Assembly (NCBI GenBank): GCA_050248495.1
Contig: JBFWSG010000024.1
Location: 11,353-75,352 of the forward strand
From: DASYDU01 sp050248495
Lineage (GTDB): Bacteria > Planctomycetota > Planctomycetia > Pirellulales > Lacipirellulaceae
DNA: 64,000 nt
Direction: 5' to 3'
Shown: positions 41,219-50,020 of the stretch, one piece after another
How the letters are laid out: every line of letters starts with the position of its first letter
Numbering within the stretch: the first letter of the stretch is position 1
Notes under the pieces: model-generated
What the model saw: only the letters and a program-made list of their open reading frames with translations
Database searches by the model: none
Told to the model about the DNA's origin: nothing
Made by a program: the position numbers and the translations under genes

Positions 41219-43234
41219 CTATTGATCGCTGATGATCGAGTCGCCGCCCCACGCGGCGCCGTCCGAAACCTCGGCAGGTCCAGCTTCGTAGCTCTCGCCT
41301 TCCGGCACAAATTCGCCAGAGTATTCGCCGTGGCCCCAGGCATCCGGCTGCGACAGCCCCGGGGCGAAGTAGCCGCCGTCGCCCGGCGCTGCGCATTCGC
41401 CCTGCCCTTCCGCCAGATGCTGATCCGGGAACGGCACGTGTGGCACATAGTAGGGCGGCGTCGGGGCCTCGCAGTAGTTGCAGGGGCCGCGATACGCTTC
41501 CGGCACTTTGGCACCCGGCGGAATGTATGTGCGGGCCACGCGTTTGCCATCCGGCAAATGGGGCTCATACGGCCGGTCGTTGTAGCACAACGGGCCCTTG
41601 TAGAGCTGGGTCGCCGCCCGCACCCATTCGCCTTCCTCGAAATCGTGGTAGTCGGCCGCGTAGGGCTGAATCCGCGGGACGAGCGCGATGATGACTTCCT
41701 TGCGTTCCTTGGTGACTTCCGACTTGCGGAAGAAGAAGCCCACTCGCCACAGGTCTCCGAGGTACGGCACTTTTTGCTGAGAGGTGTTGTCCAATTCGTC
41801 GATCAGGCCGCCGATCACCATGCCTTCGCCGTCGCGGAGCATGACGGCGGTCTCGAGCTCGGTCGTCTTCTTGTTGGGCACTTGCGTGATCGGATCGATC
41901 ACGCCGGTCGAGACTTCCGGCCGCACGTACAAGAGCACGCGGTCGTCGCGGCTGATGCGGGGCGTGATCTTCAGCAGCACGCCGGTCTGCAGGAACTGCG
42001 GCGCCTGGGTCGATTGCAGCTCGGACGTGACCGTTGTCTGGTAGCCGAGGTCTTCGCCGACGTGGACCATCGCCTCTTGCTGATTAAGTACCAGCACTTT
42101 GGGCGAGCCGAGGGTCTTGGTGTCGTTCGTTTCCTGGAGCACCTGAATCACGGCGTCCAGGTCAGTGCCGTTGATCGTCGTGAGAAACGCGGGAGTCGCG
42201 GCGGGGTTGGCAAAACCGACGGTCTTAATGTTCACGCGGGCGCCGGCAATCCGCGCCAGCGCGTCGAAATTCACGCCGTTGTTCTGTTTGTCGTGCAGCC
42301 GGACCTGCAGGATGTGGGCCTCGATCAGCACTTGCCGCGGCGGGCAATCGACCTGGGCGATGTAGTCGGCGATTCGCGCGATGGCGTCCGGGATGTCCTC
42401 GACGACGATCATCTCCCGTGTGCGGCGGTTGTCCGTCGGATCGCTCTCGACGACCGTCATTTTGCCGATCGGCGAGAGGAAATTCGTCACGGTCTCGGAA
42501 ATCACGGAAGCCGAGATGAAGTCGAGGTCAAAGATCTCGGTCACCCGGCCCTGCACGCCCGGCGAGAGCGTCGTGTCGGCGAGCGACGTCACCAGGATGA
42601 TGCCGTCGCGGTTGACCCACGTGTAGTTGGCGACCGAGAGGATCGCGGTCAGCGCTTCCTCGAGCGGCACATCGCGGAGCGTGATCGAGATCACCGCGTC
42701 GATGTCGTTGGCGGCCACGATGTTGAGGTGATACGTCTGCGCCAAGAGCGCCAGCACCTTGCTGAGCGACGCGTCGCGGACCACCAGCCTGTCGATCCGC
42801 CCGCCCGCGCCTTGCGCAATGTCGACGTCGGCATCCCAGCCGGAGATCGGCAGCGTACCTTCGACGCGGGCACCGGCCGCGGTCATCGACCCGGATGCCG
42901 ACTGCGGGGTGGGCAGCGACTCCGGCGCTGCCGCTCCCCGATTCGCACCCTGCGCCTGTGCGAGCCTCAGCCCGCCCGCGTAGTAGCCGGGCCGTCGACT
43001 GCGCGCTGCCGCGGGGGGCGGCGCATGGGCGACCTCCGGCGTCTCGGTGCCGCGCGCAATGCCTCTGAACGCGCGCGACGCTGGCGGCGGCTGAGACTCC
43101 GGTGATTGGGCCGCCGCCGTGGCCATGATCACGAACAGCATCAGGAGCGGGCCCCCCAGGATCGCGCAGCACCGCACGACGCGCGGTACGACGCGATCAC
43201 TGACCGCTCGAAATGTCGAGTTCGTCCAACTCAC
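41219..43234 (-). CDS. Secretin of type IV pilus/type II secretion system (PilQ/GspD-like)
   Basis: A 671-residue outer-membrane secretin. Signal peptide about 1-42. A STN/N0-like domain (about 150-225, VLALLAQTYHLNIVAANDID) and one N1-type domain (about 235-320, EIFDLDFISASVI) precede the secretin pore domain (about 345-520) with GSPKVLVLNQQEAMVHVGE and GGLIDELDNTSQQKVPYLGD. The last 140 residues form a Pro/Gly/Cys/Glu-rich extension not found in classical secretins. Starts with GTG, overlapping the upstream gene as GTGA. It makes the channel for the hybrid machine encoded upstream. Confidence 0.93.
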   Translation of the reverse strand: MSWTNSTFRAVSDRVVPRVVRCCAILGGPLLMLFVIMATAAAQSPESQPPPASRAFRGIARGTETPEVAHAPPPAAARSRRPGYYAGGLRLAQAQGANRGAAAPESLPTPQSASGSMTAAGARVEGTLPISGWDADVDIAQGAGGRIDRLVVRDASLSKVLALLAQTYHLNIVAANDIDAVISITLRDVPLEEALTAILSVANYTWVNRDGIILVTSLADTTLSPGVQGRVTEIFDLDFISASVISETVTNFLSPIGKMTVVESDPTDNRRTREMIVVEDIPDAIARIADYIAQVDCPPRQVLIEAHILQVRLHDKQNNGVNFDALARIAGARVNIKTVGFANPAATPAFLTTINGTDLDAVIQVLQETNDTKTLGSPKVLVLNQQEAMVHVGEDLGYQTTVTSELQSTQAPQFLQTGVLLKITPRISRDDRVLLYVRPEVSTGVIDPITQVPNKKTTELETAVMLRDGEGMVIGGLIDELDNTSQQKVPYLGDLWRVGFFFRKSEVTKERKEVIIALVPRIQPYAADYHDFEEGEWVRAATQLYKGPLCYNDRPYEPHLPDGKRVARTYIPPGAKVPEAYRGPCNYCEAPTPPYYVPHVPFPDQHLAEGQGECAAPGDGGYFAPGLSQPDAWGHGEYSGEFVPEGESYEAGPAEVSDGAAWGGDSIISDQ

Positions 43235-43839
43235 GGCGTCAAATCCTTGGCCACATGCACACCATCCGAATCGATCGCAATCACCCTGAATCCATTGAGC
43301 TCGTCGCCCACATGGACCACTTGGTCTCCGACGATTGCCACGAACTCGTCGTTGCGGGTGATCATCACCTTCACGGCCTGCTGTTTGAGCCCCGAGAGCT
43401 CGTTCTCGGTCTGCGCGCGGGCTGCTTCCAGCTCGGCCTGCCGCTGGGCAGCATCTTCGCTCGAAGCGGCGGTCGATTGGGCGAGCGCCGCCTCTTCCGG
43501 TGTCGGCGGCTTGGGAAACGCCGCCGGCAACGCAAAGGGGTCATAAGCCACGACACGTTCGAAATCCGGAGCATGCCAATTGGCCACCGCGCCGGTTTTC
43601 TTCCGCTCGGCCGGCGGCACGGCGACTTGTCCGGCGGCGGGTGCAGTCGGGCTACCCGCGGCGGTGGCGGCCGGCAGGGCCGGTTGATTCACCGCGGCAA
43701 CGGCCGGCGTGGACCGGCCCTGCGGCGCGTACTGGATGTACAACACGCCCGCCAACACGGCCGCCAGCACCCCGATGAGCACGAGCTTTCCGGGCGTGAC
43801 GCCAGCCTGTTTCGTCCAGGAAGCCTGTTTTTTATCCAC
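43231..43839 (-). CDS. PilP-like pilotin/secretin-linker protein
   Basis: A 202-residue protein with one N-terminal helix (about 18-38), a long Ala/Pro linker, a short coiled coil (about 130-155, EDAAQRQAELEAARAQTE), and a C-terminal beta domain of about 45 residues (VGDQVVHVGDELNGFRVIAID), like the PilP/GspC homology region that contacts the secretin. The assignment rests on position between PilO-like and secretin genes as much as on sequence. Overlaps both neighbours. Confidence 0.75.
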   Translation of the reverse strand: MDKKQASWTKQAGVTPGKLVLIGVLAAVLAGVLYIQYAPQGRSTPAVAAVNQPALPAATAAGSPTAPAAGQVAVPPAERKKTGAVANWHAPDFERVVAYDPFALPAAFPKPPTPEEAALAQSTAASSEDAAQRQAELEAARAQTENELSGLKQQAVKVMITRNDEFVAIVGDQVVHVGDELNGFRVIAIDSDGVHVAKDLTP

Positions 43840-44434
43840 GGCTCACCTCCGCGCCGGCGGCGGCCGCTTCTTCGCTCTTGAGGCCAAAGTAGATCACGAT
43901 CGTGGCCTTCATCGGATATTCGTCCGCCTGCGGATCGACGGACACCGACAGATCCTTTACCTTCGAGAGCCGCTGAATCTTCGAGAGGCGTTGGAAGAAC
44001 GAGCAGATGCTCGGGAAGGCCCCTTTGCCATCGAGCATCACTTCCATCGCCGTGTACCCGTTGCCGTGAATCGATTGGGCCGGCTGGAAGTTGCTGATCT
44101 CCAGCCGCTCCTCGTGGGCAATCTCGCTCACGTGTTTGAGGAAGCTGCCCGCTTCGGCGTTGAGTGGCACGCGCGATTCGAGCGCCGCGTAACGGGCTTC
44201 GATGTCTTTCAAGTGCTCGGTCAACCGCGTGTGCTCGCGGCGGATCGCGGCGGCATTCCGCCCCATGATTTCCAGGTCTTCGATCTGGAGCTGCGTGTCG
44301 AGGATGTGTTTTTCCAGCGGCGTGTAGAACCAGTTGTAGGCCGTCGCACCGACAATGAGCACGATCGCCAGGCCTGCGTAGTGCAGCAGGCGGCCGAAGC
44401 GCAGCGATTGTTGGTCGATGACGGGCGAACTCAT
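43832..44434 (-). CDS. PilO-like inner-membrane assembly protein
   Basis: A 200-residue protein with one N-terminal helix (about 18-38), a coiled coil (about 45-85) and a ferredoxin-like C-terminal fold (about 95-190, GNGYTAMEVMLDGKGAFPSICSFFQRLSK in pieces), the PilO layout. PilO pairs with PilN to form the periplasmic alignment subcomplex between PilM and the secretin. ATG 44434 is preferred; an in-frame start at 44482 lies within a dispersed repeat. Confidence 0.85.
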   Translation of the reverse strand: MSSPVIDQQSLRFGRLLHYAGLAIVLIVGATAYNWFYTPLEKHILDTQLQIEDLEIMGRNAAAIRREHTRLTEHLKDIEARYAALESRVPLNAEAGSFLKHVSEIAHEERLEISNFQPAQSIHGNGYTAMEVMLDGKGAFPSICSFFQRLSKIQRLSKVKDLSVSVDPQADEYPMKATIVIYFGLKSEEAAAAGAEVSRG

Positions 44435-44450
44435 GGCGATCGATTCAGTG

Positions 44451-44484
44451 TTTGTGGGAGGCGACTCAGACGCCGATTGCAATC
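44451..44484. repeat. Dispersed palindromic repeat, copy 3
   Basis: Diverged copy of the 2104-2131 element in the 57-base gap between PilN-like and PilO-like genes: gtgggaggcg-actca-gacgccgattg, so the central palindrome is interrupted. Confidence 0.65.
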
Positions 44485-44491
44485 TGTTCCT

Positions 44492-45082
44492 CTACAACTC
44501 GCAGCGGACTTCATAGTCGAACAACTCCGGTCCGCCGCCGGTCCGTTCGTTGGATTTGATGAGCTTGACGTCGGCGAACAGCCCGGAGCGGAGCAAGCCG
44601 TCGTGAAACTCCGCGACAGTCGGACTGTCGAGGGCCACGCCGGTGAGCGTGACGGTTCCCGGATGGATCGCGCCCTCGGCGTCGTTTTCGATGACTTCCG
44701 TGGCCTGCAAATCGATGACCCGGCAATCGAGCACGCGCAAGCGGCCCTCGGTCCGCTGGGCGGCCTGGCTGATGACTCCGAGCAGGGCCAGCACCTGGCG
44801 CTGCTGTTCCAGCTCGCGCGCGATGGTTTGATGATGCTGGAGCCGTCCGATCTGCGCCCGCATCCGCGTGATTTCGCGGAGCATCGTCTTGGCCGGCCGG
44901 CCTTCGCGAGCGATCGCTTCGAGCTGCCGCGTCAGGGCGTGCTGCTCGTGATTTCGATACCAGCGGGCCACGGCAACCGCCGACAGCACGGCAGCCAGCA
45001 CCGCGGTCCATTGGAAGACGCGGCGCCGCACCAGCCATTGACGGCGATACGAGAACGGCAGCAGATTGAGCGCTGATTTCAT
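44492..45082 (-). CDS. PilN-like inner-membrane assembly protein
   Basis: A 196-residue protein starting MKSALNLLPFSYRRQW; the NLLP motif near the N-terminus is the classic PilM-binding sequence of PilN. One helix (about 22-42), a coiled coil (about 45-100) and a ferredoxin-like domain (about 105-190) follow. Coupled to PilM by ATGA. Confidence 0.88.
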   Translation of the reverse strand: MKSALNLLPFSYRRQWLVRRRVFQWTAVLAAVLSAVAVARWYRNHEQHALTRQLEAIAREGRPAKTMLREITRMRAQIGRLQHHQTIARELEQQRQVLALLGVISQAAQRTEGRLRVLDCRVIDLQATEVIENDAEGAIHPGTVTLTGVALDSPTVAEFHDGLLRSGLFADVKLIKSNERTGGGPELFDYEVRCEL

Positions 45083-46173
45083 GCCGCCCTCCAAGCCAGC
45101 GCCGACAAAGCGAGCGCCGGACCGAATAGCGCCGCTCGTCGTCCCTGCAAAGTCTCGTCGACGCCGCGATCGAGTTGCACCTGCCAGGTGGCGACCGGCA
45201 TATCGAGCGCCGTGGACAGCAGCGGCCCGATGTTTCGCACGCTGGACCCGCCGCCCATCAATAGCACCGAAGTGGGATGCTGATGGCGCCGCTGCGATTC
45301 GACGAAGCGGATCGTGCGGTTGATTTGCTCCGCGAGCGAAGCGGCGATTTCGGAGATCGCGCTCGTGACGGCGGACTGCAGCTCGCGATTGGCGCCGGCG
45401 TCGTTCGACGGTGAATCGTGCGGCGGCAATACGCCGTGGGCGTCGACGAGATGCTGTGCATGATCGCGCGAGACGCCCAGTGCCTGTTCGATTGCGGCGA
45501 GGCACTTTTGGAAATGACAATCGTGGAGCCGGCGGGCGTAGAGGGGCCGGCCGCGGCCGACAATCGCCAGTGTGGTGTTCGAAAACCCCCAGTCGACGGC
45601 GACGACGCGGTCGCCGGAGCGGTCGCGGGTGGCGAGCGTCGCCGCGCGGGCCATTGCCAGCGGCGTGCCATCGATGGCCCAGCAGTCGAGCCGGGCCCGC
45701 TGACAATCGGCGGCGACCTGGTCGATCCACGGCCGGGTGATCGACAGCACGTTGACGTTGAAGCCCTCGGACGTTTCGATGCCTTTTTCGCCGCCCAGCT
45801 CCCAGTAGTCGAACTCGATCGGCGCGCGGCGTTCGTCGTCGTCGGCCAGTTCGCCGGCGATCATCGCGCGGCGTTCGAGCTCGTCGCCCTGCGGCACTTT
45901 CAGGCCGCGGAGCTCGCAGACGTTCATCGGCAACAGGCAGGCCGCGCTGCGGCCGTGGAAGTCGCCACATTCCAGCGCAGCGACGATCTCCGGCCAGGAG
46001 GGATCGGGCTCGTCGGCCGCCAGGGCGTCGGCCTCCGGCCAGGGCTCCGGGCGCTGAATGACCGCGGCCCGGCGCAGGCGCACACCGTCCGCGGTCCGCT
46101 CCGCCTGCGCGAGCTTGACGGCATGCGTCCCCAGGTCGACGCCGATCCAGCCAATTTGAATGCCGAAAATCAA
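45079..46173 (-). CDS. PilM-like actin-fold ATPase
   Basis: A 364-residue actin-like protein. WIGVDLGTHAVKLAQ (about 9-23) is phosphate loop 1, VVAVDWGFSNTTLAIV (about 188-203) phosphate loop 2, and VLLMGGGSSVRNI (about 307-319) the adenosine motif. PilM binds the PilN N-terminus on the cytoplasmic face and links the motor ATPase to the periplasmic ring. First gene of the tightly overlapping pilMNOP-secretin run. Confidence 0.9.
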   Translation of the reverse strand: MIFGIQIGWIGVDLGTHAVKLAQAERTADGVRLRRAAVIQRPEPWPEADALAADEPDPSWPEIVAALECGDFHGRSAACLLPMNVCELRGLKVPQGDELERRAMIAGELADDDERRAPIEFDYWELGGEKGIETSEGFNVNVLSITRPWIDQVAADCQRARLDCWAIDGTPLAMARAATLATRDRSGDRVVAVDWGFSNTTLAIVGRGRPLYARRLHDCHFQKCLAAIEQALGVSRDHAQHLVDAHGVLPPHDSPSNDAGANRELQSAVTSAISEIAASLAEQINRTIRFVESQRRHQHPTSVLLMGGGSSVRNIGPLLSTALDMPVATWQVQLDRGVDETLQGRRAALFGPALALSALAWRAA

Positions 46174-46268
46174 GCTGCGACTCCTCCTTGAGTCGGTGGA
46201 CTATTCACTGCAATCCGTTGTGTGCTAGCGGCGAGCAAGCTCGACCGCTAAATGATCAGCACTGCGAT

Positions 46269-46517
46269 TTAGCGTTTGGCGCCCATTTGCTTGGCCAACG
46301 ATTCCATCCGCGACAGGCGGCCGTCGATCTCTTTGAGCGTCGCGGAAATATCCTGCAGGATCGGCACCGACATCTGCCCGCCGCTAAGCATGTGCTGCGG
46401 CTGCGGCGTGGTGACGATCTGGCCCCAGGCGATCGTCGGCATGGTGACGTTCGCACCAATGAACATCCCCGCGCCCACGAGGGCCGCGGCACACAGGCAA
46501 TTTCGTAATCGAGTCAT
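46269..46517 (-). CDS. Small secreted protein in the secretion operon
   Basis: An 82-residue protein with a signal peptide or anchor helix (about 5-30, LCAAALVGAGMFIGANVTM) and a short helical C-terminal half (ISATLKEIDGRLSRMESLAKQ, in pieces) that could form a coiled coil. AAAGGAGAG eight bases upstream is one of the strongest ribosome binding sites seen, suggesting high expression. No family recognised; located between GspF and PilM genes. Confidence 0.72.
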   Translation of the reverse strand: MTRLRNCLCAAALVGAGMFIGANVTMPTIAWGQIVTTPQPQHMLSGGQMSVPILQDISATLKEIDGRLSRMESLAKQMGAKR

Positions 46518-46561
46518 GGGTCTCTCTCCTTTCACGGATTGGGTCAACGCGCCAAATTGAA

Positions 46562-47776
46562 CTATCGGGCCAACGTGGCGATATCGAACATGGGCAGCAT
46601 CACGGACACGACGATCGTGGCCACGATGACGCCCATCACGACGATGATCAGCGGTTCCAAAATCGTGGCCAGCTCCCGCAGCCGGCTCTCTCCTTCTTCT
46701 TCGTAGTGGGCTCCCATCAGCTCGGTCACCATCCCGAGCGTGCCGGTCCGTTCGGCGGTGAGCACCATTTCTGCGGCCACGGGCGGCACGAAGCCCGCCT
46801 TGATCAGCGAGCTGGCCAATCCGCGGCCGTTGAGAATTGCTTCTTCGAGCTCCTTGAACAAATCGCGGTAGAGCGAGTTGCGGACCGCGTTGCGCGTGAG
46901 CTGCAGGCCTTCCAAGAGCGGCACGCCGCTCTCGATCATCAGGCCCAGGAGGCGGAACGTGCGGCCGATGTAAAACGCCCGCGTGATGTCGCGGATGATG
47001 ACCGTGTTCAATAGCGCCCGGTCCCACCATCGCCGGCCGCCGGATGTGAAGCGCGAGGTTACGAGCCCGCCGATGGCCAGGACCACCAACGGCACCCAGA
47101 TCCAGGTGAAATGGCGAATTACGTCGGACACCGCGACCAGCACCTGCGTCACCGCCGGCAGCGGCACTTCGAACTGCTCGAAGATATGCTGGAACCGCGG
47201 CAGCACGAACAGCACGAGGCAGGTCACCACCGACGATGACACCGTGGCCAGCAGGATCGGATACGCCAGCAGCGTGCGGATCGTGGCCCGGTTGCGGATT
47301 TCGGACCGCTGCAGCTCGGCCAGGCGGCCGAGCACTTCGGGCAACTGGCCGGCCGCTTCGCCGGCCGCGACGCTCGCCACGTAGGCGTCGCCGAAGATGT
47401 CCGATTGCAGCCGCATCGCTTCCGAAACGGCCTTGCCGCCAGTCACGTCCTCGTGGATCCGCGAGAGCACTTTGCGGACCCGTTCGTTGCTCGATTGATG
47501 GGCCAGCGACTCGAATGCGCTCGCCAGGTCGACGCCCGACTTGGTCATGATCGCCAGTTGCGTCGTGACCGAGAGCAAGTCGCGCTTTTTGAGCGCGGCC
47601 TTGTCCGCGCGTTTGCCGAAAACGGCCCACCGCGATCCGGTGCCCTTTTGGCGAACGTCGATCGGGAAGAGCGATTTTTCGCGGAGCGCGCGCTTCGCCG
47701 CATCGACGTCGTCGGCGTCGATCATGCCGGTTTGGATGTCACCGGAGTTCGATTTGGCGGTGTAGTTGAATTGCAT
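46562..47776 (-). CDS. GspF/PilC-type inner-membrane platform protein
   Basis: A 404-residue platform protein. The N-terminal FNYTAKSNSGDIQTG is the usual start; two GspF helical domains (about 70-190 and 270-390) each end in membrane helices (LLAYPILLATVSSSVVTCLVLFVLP in pieces; PLIIVVMGVIVATIVVSVMLP in pieces). It converts ATPase movement into pilin extraction from the membrane. ATG 47776 is chosen by homology of the N-terminus. A heptad-repeat element lies just upstream. Confidence 0.94.
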   Translation of the reverse strand: MQFNYTAKSNSGDIQTGMIDADDVDAAKRALREKSLFPIDVRQKGTGSRWAVFGKRADKAALKKRDLLSVTTQLAIMTKSGVDLASAFESLAHQSSNERVRKVLSRIHEDVTGGKAVSEAMRLQSDIFGDAYVASVAAGEAAGQLPEVLGRLAELQRSEIRNRATIRTLLAYPILLATVSSSVVTCLVLFVLPRFQHIFEQFEVPLPAVTQVLVAVSDVIRHFTWIWVPLVVLAIGGLVTSRFTSGGRRWWDRALLNTVIIRDITRAFYIGRTFRLLGLMIESGVPLLEGLQLTRNAVRNSLYRDLFKELEEAILNGRGLASSLIKAGFVPPVAAEMVLTAERTGTLGMVTELMGAHYEEEGESRLRELATILEPLIIVVMGVIVATIVVSVMLPMFDIATLAR

Positions 47777-47782
47777 GTTGGG

Positions 47783-47867
47783 GAGTGAATAGGTGAGTAA
47801 GCGACTTGCCAAGCCACCGACACCTACTCACTTACTGACCTACTAACTCTTCTTACCCACTCACTCT
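47783..47867. repeat. Heptad-word inverted repeat between gspE and gspF
   Basis: Left arm gagtgaataggtgagtaag (47783-47801) and right arm of ctactca/cttactg/acctact heptads (47821-47867). A separate word family from the others but the same 7-base rhythm and arm inversion. It fills the gap between two co-directional secretion genes. Confidence 0.85.
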
Positions 47868-47883
47868 GTTCCACAAGTATTGC

Positions 47884-49629
47884 TTATTCGAAATAGGCCA
47901 CGCGCATCACCTCGTCGAGGCTGGTTTGTTCCTTTTCTGCGAGTCGGATGCCTTGTTCCAGGAGCGTCTTTCCGCCGCTGCGACGATAACAGTCGCGGAT
48001 GTCGTCGGAGCCGGCACCGCGGCCCACCAGCTCGCGGATTTCGCGGTCGACAACCATCACTTCGTAAATACCGGTACGACCGACAAAACCGGTATCGTGG
48101 CACTTGGCGCAACCCTCGCCGCGGACAAAGCTGCGGCGCTGATCGCCCTTGTAGTGAATCGTTTCCAAGAGCTCGCGCGACGGATATGAGAACGTCTTGC
48201 AGCTCTGGCACACGGTGCGGATCAGCCGCTGGGCGACGACGCCTACCAGCGCCGCCGCGATCTTGAACGGCTCGATGCCCATGTCGATCAGACGATGAAT
48301 CGCGCCAGCGCAATCGTTGGTGTGGAGCGTACTCAGCACCAGGTGGCCCGTGAGCGCGGCCTGGACTGCGATCTGGGCGGTCGGCACGTCGCGAATCTCG
48401 CCGATCATGATGATGTCCGGATCCTGGCGCAGGATCGAACGCAGCGCCGAGCTGAACGAGAGCTGCCGCGTCTCGTCGACCTGGATCTGGTTCACGAGCT
48501 CGACCTGGTACTCGACCGGATCTTCCACCGACACGACGTTGCGGTGGACGTTCTTGATCAGCTCCAGCGCCGAGTAGAGTGTGGTCGTTTTGCCGGAGCC
48601 GGTCGGGCCAGTAACGAGCAACAAACCGTAAGGCTTCGCCAACAGCGACTTGAGGTTTTTGAGCATATCCGGCGGCACGCCGAGCATGTCGAGATTGAAC
48701 GTGAGATTCTCCTTGTCGAGAATACGCAGCACGATCTTCTCGCCCAGCACCGTGGGCAGCGTCGAGACGCGGAAGTCGACTTCGCGGCCCTCGACGGTCA
48801 CCTGGAAGCGGCCGTCCTGCGGCTTGTGGTGCTCGGCGATGTCCATTTTGCCCATGACCTTGATGCGCGAGACAAGCGCCGCGTGCATGTCACGCCGCGG
48901 CCGCAGTGCCTCGTACATCTGGCCGTCGACGCGGAAGCGGACGACCGAGAACTTGCGGCTGGGCTCGATGTGAATATCGCTCGCTCCACCCTTGATGGCC
49001 TGCATCAAGAGATAGTTCACGAGGTTGATGATCGGACTGCCGTCGACCAGGGCCTCGACGTTCATCAGGTCGACGTCGGTCCCGTCGGCCTGGAGTTGAA
49101 CGGCGCCCTCGTCGATGTCGGCCGTCACCGTGTCGACTTCGAAGCCTTCGTCGTAGCAGCGGGGTAGCGCCCGCTGGATGCTGCTGCGGAAGGCGAACAC
49201 GGGCCGCACGCGGAGGTGCGTCACCCGTTCGATTTCGTCGATCTGTTCAAGATTCTGCGGATCGGCCATGGCCACGCACAGCGACTCGCGGACCTTGAAC
49301 AAGGCCAGCACGTCGAGCCGTTCGGCGATACGGCGGGGAACGATCCGCACGGCCACGGGGTCGATGATCCCGTCGCGGAGCCGAGTGGCCGGCACGGCGA
49401 GGTGACCTTCGATGAAGGGCAGGATCGCGTCTTCCTGGACCATGCCCATGTCGACTAGCGTTTCGCCCAGCCGCAGGCCTTTTTGCGAACCCTCGGCCAA
49501 AGCCCGATCGAGCTGTTCCGGCGTGATCAGCGCGGCGCCGACGAGCATCTGGCCGAGCGTCGCGGGGCGCGGCGGGGGCGCAACGACGGCAACGGCAGCT
49601 TTTGTGTTTTCGGTGGTGACCGCGGTCAT
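47884..49629 (-). CDS. GspE/PilB-type secretion ATPase
   Basis: A 581-residue assembly ATPase. N-terminal MshEN-type domains (about 25-165, LGQMLVGAALITPEQLDRAL), then N2E and the RecA core: Walker A GPTGSGKTTTLYSALEL (about 342-358), Asp box, Walker B IIMIGEIRD (about 408-416), and His box. The C-terminal domain carries the tetracysteine zinc site (CQSCK ... CAKCHDTGF). It powers pilin polymerisation. The ATG overlaps the stop of the STAS gene as ATGA. Confidence 0.95.
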   Translation of the reverse strand: MTAVTTENTKAAVAVVAPPPRPATLGQMLVGAALITPEQLDRALAEGSQKGLRLGETLVDMGMVQEDAILPFIEGHLAVPATRLRDGIIDPVAVRIVPRRIAERLDVLALFKVRESLCVAMADPQNLEQIDEIERVTHLRVRPVFAFRSSIQRALPRCYDEGFEVDTVTADIDEGAVQLQADGTDVDLMNVEALVDGSPIINLVNYLLMQAIKGGASDIHIEPSRKFSVVRFRVDGQMYEALRPRRDMHAALVSRIKVMGKMDIAEHHKPQDGRFQVTVEGREVDFRVSTLPTVLGEKIVLRILDKENLTFNLDMLGVPPDMLKNLKSLLAKPYGLLLVTGPTGSGKTTTLYSALELIKNVHRNVVSVEDPVEYQVELVNQIQVDETRQLSFSSALRSILRQDPDIIMIGEIRDVPTAQIAVQAALTGHLVLSTLHTNDCAGAIHRLIDMGIEPFKIAAALVGVVAQRLIRTVCQSCKTFSYPSRELLETIHYKGDQRRSFVRGEGCAKCHDTGFVGRTGIYEVMVVDREIRELVGRGAGSDDIRDCYRRSGGKTLLEQGIRLAEKEQTSLDEVMRVAYFE

Positions 49630-49961
49630 GCCAGAAAGCTCCGAATCGCGCTACCCGTGTCGCCAAACACTTCGAACCGTGTGCCCACGCCGGTCAACTT
49701 CAGCACTTCGCTGCAAAGGTGGCCGGGGTTGGCGAGTTTCATCGCGCCGCCCAGCCGCTGGCATTCCTCGTGGGTGTCCAGCAGTAGTTCCAAGCCCGCG
49801 CTGTCCATGACCGCCACACCTTGCAAATCGAGCACCACCCGCGGTTGCCCCCGTTTCAAGCAAATCTCCAACACTCCCGACAGCTCGGAGACGTGCTCGC
49901 CGCTGATGCGGTCGCCGCCTCCCACGACGTCGATCGCGCCTTGTCGTTTGTGTTGGAACAT
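49626..49961 (-). CDS. STAS-domain anti-sigma-factor antagonist-like protein
   Basis: A 111-residue single STAS domain. The conserved phosphoacceptor region reads VAVMDSAGLELLL (Ser near 54), as in SpoIIAA-like proteins, so it can probably be phosphorylated by a partner kinase. Such proteins switch partners by phosphorylation. It is translationally coupled to GspE by ATGA, which is unusual and suggests control of the secretion ATPase rather than of a sigma factor; no anti-sigma kinase gene is nearby. Confidence 0.87.
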   Translation of the reverse strand: MFQHKRQGAIDVVGGGDRISGEHVSELSGVLEICLKRGQPRVVLDLQGVAVMDSAGLELLLDTHEECQRLGGAMKLANPGHLCSEVLKLTGVGTRFEVFGDTGSAIRSFLA

Positions 49962-49967
49962 GGGGGT

Positions 49968-50003
49968 AAGTCGTCAGTGGTCAGTCGTTGGTTGTCAGTT
50001 GCA
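49968..50003. repeat. Heptad-word repeat, single arm
   Basis: Words gtcgtcagtggtcagtcgtt and ttgtcagttg, the same gtcagt family as 27916-27990. No matching inverted arm is seen. It lies between the histidine kinase gene and the STAS gene. Confidence 0.75.
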
Positions 50004-50020
50004 TTTGAGAGTGCGTCGCG

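Noticed and set aside
41222..43105. A 627-codon forward open frame opposite the secretin gene
   Set aside because: Arg/His/Asp-rich shadow; the secretin motifs are unambiguous on the reverse strand.
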